A stretch of 64,000 nucleotides of DNA from S139-23 sp047639315 (GTDB lineage Bacteria; Planctomycetota; GCA-002687715; DRQF01), in assembly GCA_047639315.1 (NCBI GenBank), contig JBLINQ010000002.1:1-64000 (forward strand), given 5' to 3'. The position numbers and the translations under genes are program-made. Under the pieces are notes generated by a model. That model was not told where the DNA came from and ran no database searches. It worked only from the letters and a program-made list of their open reading frames with translations. Shown in pieces: positions 62,519 through 64,000 of this stretch; position 1 is the stretch's first letter, and every line of letters starts with the position of its first letter.

Positions 62519-63145
62519 TCATGGTCTTTTTCCCGTCGTATTTGTTGTTCTGGCCAATTCCGCAAAATGGGCCAGGCGTTCCTTGAGCATGCCGCGGGCA
62601 CGAAACAATCGAGACATCACCGTGCCGACTGGGCAATCCAAGATCTCGGAGATTTCTCGGTACTTGAGATCTTCCAAGACATTCAGCATGAAAACGATGC
62701 GGAGGTGTTCGGGGAGATCCAAGAGCGCCTGCTTAATGCGCTCATCGATTTGCTCAAATATCGCCTCTTGCCGCTGAGGAAGCTCCAAACCGACTTCGCT
62801 GGATGGGTCGAGAGGTTCTTCCGCCACAATCTCGGCGGCAATTTCCATATCAACCGTGGGTCCCTGTCGCTTCTTCTTTCTGTACGAATTGACAAAGGCG
62901 TTCATGAGGATTTTGAAAATCCATGCCTTAAAATTGCTATCAGGTTGGAAGCGATCGAAGAATCGAAGCCCTTTGAGCATCGTATCTTGGACTAAGTCCT
63001 CAGCGTCGTTGGCGTCTTTAGTCAGACGTTGAGCGGTCCGCAGCATGGCGTCCAGCTGAGGTGTCACGAGGTCTTCGAATTGTGTAGCTTGGTCGTTGAT
63101 ACCAGGGATCTTCTTCGGGAATTTCGACTGACCTGACTCGGACAC
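62519..63145 (-). CDS. ECF RNA polymerase sigma factor
   Basis: 208 residues. Region 2: the segment AMLRTAQRLTKDANDAEDLVQDTMLKGLRFFDRFQPDSNFKAWIFKILMNAFVNSYRKKKR, which contains the DAEDLVQDT core-binding motif and the FKAWIF motif. Region 4: LPEHLRIVFMLNVLEDLKYREISEILDCPVGTVMSRLFRARGML, with the helix-turn-helix that reads the -35 element. No region 1 or 3, so a group 4 (ECF) factor. Start GTG at 63145 lacks a clear ribosome site; a later start would remove region 2. Probably controlled by the anti-sigma protein downstream. Its target genes are unknown. Confidence 0.92.
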   Translation of the reverse strand: MSESGQSKFPKKIPGINDQATQFEDLVTPQLDAMLRTAQRLTKDANDAEDLVQDTMLKGLRFFDRFQPDSNFKAWIFKILMNAFVNSYRKKKRQGPTVDMEIAAEIVAEEPLDPSSEVGLELPQRQEAIFEQIDERIKQALLDLPEHLRIVFMLNVLEDLKYREISEILDCPVGTVMSRLFRARGMLKERLAHFAELARTTNTTGKRP

Positions 63146-63253
63146 ACAGTGGTTTTATAGCACAAAGGGGCTCTTTACCGAGACCCTGGCCGATGACAAA
63201 ATGGCCCTGGCGACCACTGGGGTCGGTCTCGGAACTAGGAACCGACATCCAAA

Positions 63254-64000
63254 ATGCGTTTTATCGGCATTGCACTCTTCGCCATAACTCTTCTGTGCAC
63301 CCTTCCAGGGCTAGGAGAGCGTGATTTCTGGCCACCTGATGGTGCACGCTATGCCGGTGTTGCTCGAGAAATGTTCCGTAACCAAGATTACGCTGTGCCG
63401 CATCTGAATCAGGAGATTTATGGCGACAAGCCACCTGGTTATTTCTGGGGTGTGCAAGTGGCCGCTTGGTTTCGAGGAAGTGTTGACGAGGGCACGGCCC
63501 GTCTCCCTTCTATTTGGGCCGCACTTTGCCTTGTTGTCTTGGTGGGAATGGTGGTCGCCAAGGCGACTGGAGCTCATGCCGGATTCCTGTCGGGCATGGC
63601 GCTATTAGGGACATGGAGTTTCGCCTGGCAAGCTCGCTATGCTCAACTCGACCTCCTATTTGCCGCCTTTATCTCTCTCTCCGCCCTGACCGGTTTCAAG
63701 GCGCTTGAGGAGAATCGGTCGAAGCTCTTGGCCTTAGCCTGCCTGTGGCTCGGGTTCGCGATTCTGGTGAAAGGCCCGCTCGCACTTCTGGTCATTCCTT
63801 TGCTTCTCCTTTGGCGTTATTTCGGCAAACCCGAAAGAGCCGAAGGTGCCAGTTTTGGGAGTGCGTGCTTGTGGGGCGGCTGCTTTCTTCTTTTGCCCGT
63901 TCTCTGTTGGATGTTCTGGGCTGCCCAAACTCACGGTTTCGCTTATGTGAGCGAGGACCTACTCCAAAGAAATGTATTGGACCGCGCCAGGAACGGTCTC
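63254..64000 (+). CDS. Membrane glycosyltransferase (ArnT/PMT-like), 3' end outside window
   Basis: 249 codons are visible from the ATG at 63254; the frame is open to the window edge. It starts with a membrane helix (IGIALFAITLLCTLPG), then GERDFWPPDGARYAGVAREM, which matches the acidic first loop (usually RDEARY/DEGRYA) of ArnT/dolichol-phosphate-mannosyltransferase-like GT39/GT83 enzymes, then KPPGYFW, the family's second motif (KPPL.YW). Several hydrophobic helices follow, and AILVKGPLALLVIPLLLL matches the KGP motif. These enzymes move a sugar from a polyprenyl carrier outside the membrane. The target is unknown. Divergent from the sigma factor gene. Confidence 0.82.
   Translation, partial: MRFIGIALFAITLLCTLPGLGERDFWPPDGARYAGVAREMFRNQDYAVPHLNQEIYGDKPPGYFWGVQVAAWFRGSVDEGTARLPSIWAALCLVVLVGMVVAKATGAHAGFLSGMALLGTWSFAWQARYAQLDLLFAAFISLSALTGFKALEENRSKLLALACLWLGFAILVKGPLALLVIPLLLLWRYFGKPERAEGASFGSACLWGGCFLLLPVLCWMFWAAQTHGFAYVSEDLLQRNVLDRARNGL

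Noticed and set aside
62247..62636. Minus-strand frame spanning the sigma/anti-sigma gap
   Set aside because: It overlaps the sigma gene, has no recognisable domain, and its codon use does not look coding.
1..64000. tRNA, rRNA, CRISPR arrays, insertion sequences or prophage
   Set aside because: I scanned for the TΨC-like GGTTCGA box, for regularly spaced repeats and for transposase or integrase motifs, and saw nothing convincing.

Overview
The window reads as chromosomal DNA of a free-living aerobic bacterium, most likely a planctomycete or another PVC-superphylum member. The clues are a double-length UvrA, a very long GreA-type protein of the kind known from Chlamydia, a system II cytochrome c maturation pair, a subtilase carrying FG-GAP repeats, a small C-terminal LGY protein, and many HEAT/TPR proteins. 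I recognise these from memory; no search was run. Gene density is high, and I see no tRNA, rRNA, CRISPR array, insertion sequence or phage gene. Start codons are mixed: several genes use TTG or GTG behind good Shine-Dalgarno sequences.

Layout. 1-6.2 kb: cytochrome c maturation (ccsA partial, resB), a HEAT protein and a lipoprotein on the minus strand; divergently, a membrane protein, a thioredoxin-fold protein and a ferredoxin. 6.2-21.9 kb: a respiratory island. It holds cytochrome oxidase subunit IV and a subunit III (minus), a Rieske / split cytochrome b / octaheme cytochrome c operon (plus), a second subunit III, DUF420 and SCO1 (minus), then a cupredoxin-like lipoprotein, coxB, coxA, ctaB and a small gene with two in-frame TGA codons (plus). 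21.9-25.3 kb: a minus-strand purC-purE-mtnA group, a small conserved-looking protein and a PilZ protein. 25.4-32.3 kb: a TPR/HEAT protein, galE, dacB, rarA, an inositol-phosphatase family gene and an arsenate-reductase-like gene. 32.8-44.7 kb: a DNA-repair operon (uvrA, XPB helicase, an XPB-associated protein), then two proteins of unknown function. 44.7-52.5 kb: the long GreA protein, then a group that looks like ceramide synthesis (GNAT acyltransferase, serine palmitoyltransferase, a divergent SDR reductase) followed by two GT2 glycosyltransferases. 52.6-64 kb: a PP2C phosphatase, amidohydrolase, TPR-like protein, subtilase, sfsA, a Gfo/Idh/MocA dehydrogenase, an anti-sigma/ECF sigma pair, and the start of a membrane glycosyltransferase.

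How they fit together. The first 22 kb encode most of an aerobic chain: c-type cytochrome maturation, a quinol-oxidising bc-type complex whose electron exit is an eight-heme cytochrome, an A2-type heme-copper oxidase, and its assembly factors (SCO1, heme O synthase, DUF420). The most striking observation sits at the end of that cluster, at 21596-21838. This 80-codon frame encodes a signal peptide, then TGA-Pro-Ser-TGA exactly where a CxxC motif would be expected, then a membrane helix. A hairpin with a GGUC loop lies 23 nt after the second TGA, as in bacterial SECIS elements. I read it as a candidate selenoprotein with a UxxU motif. The second most interesting region is the putative sphingolipid group at 47-52.5 kb.
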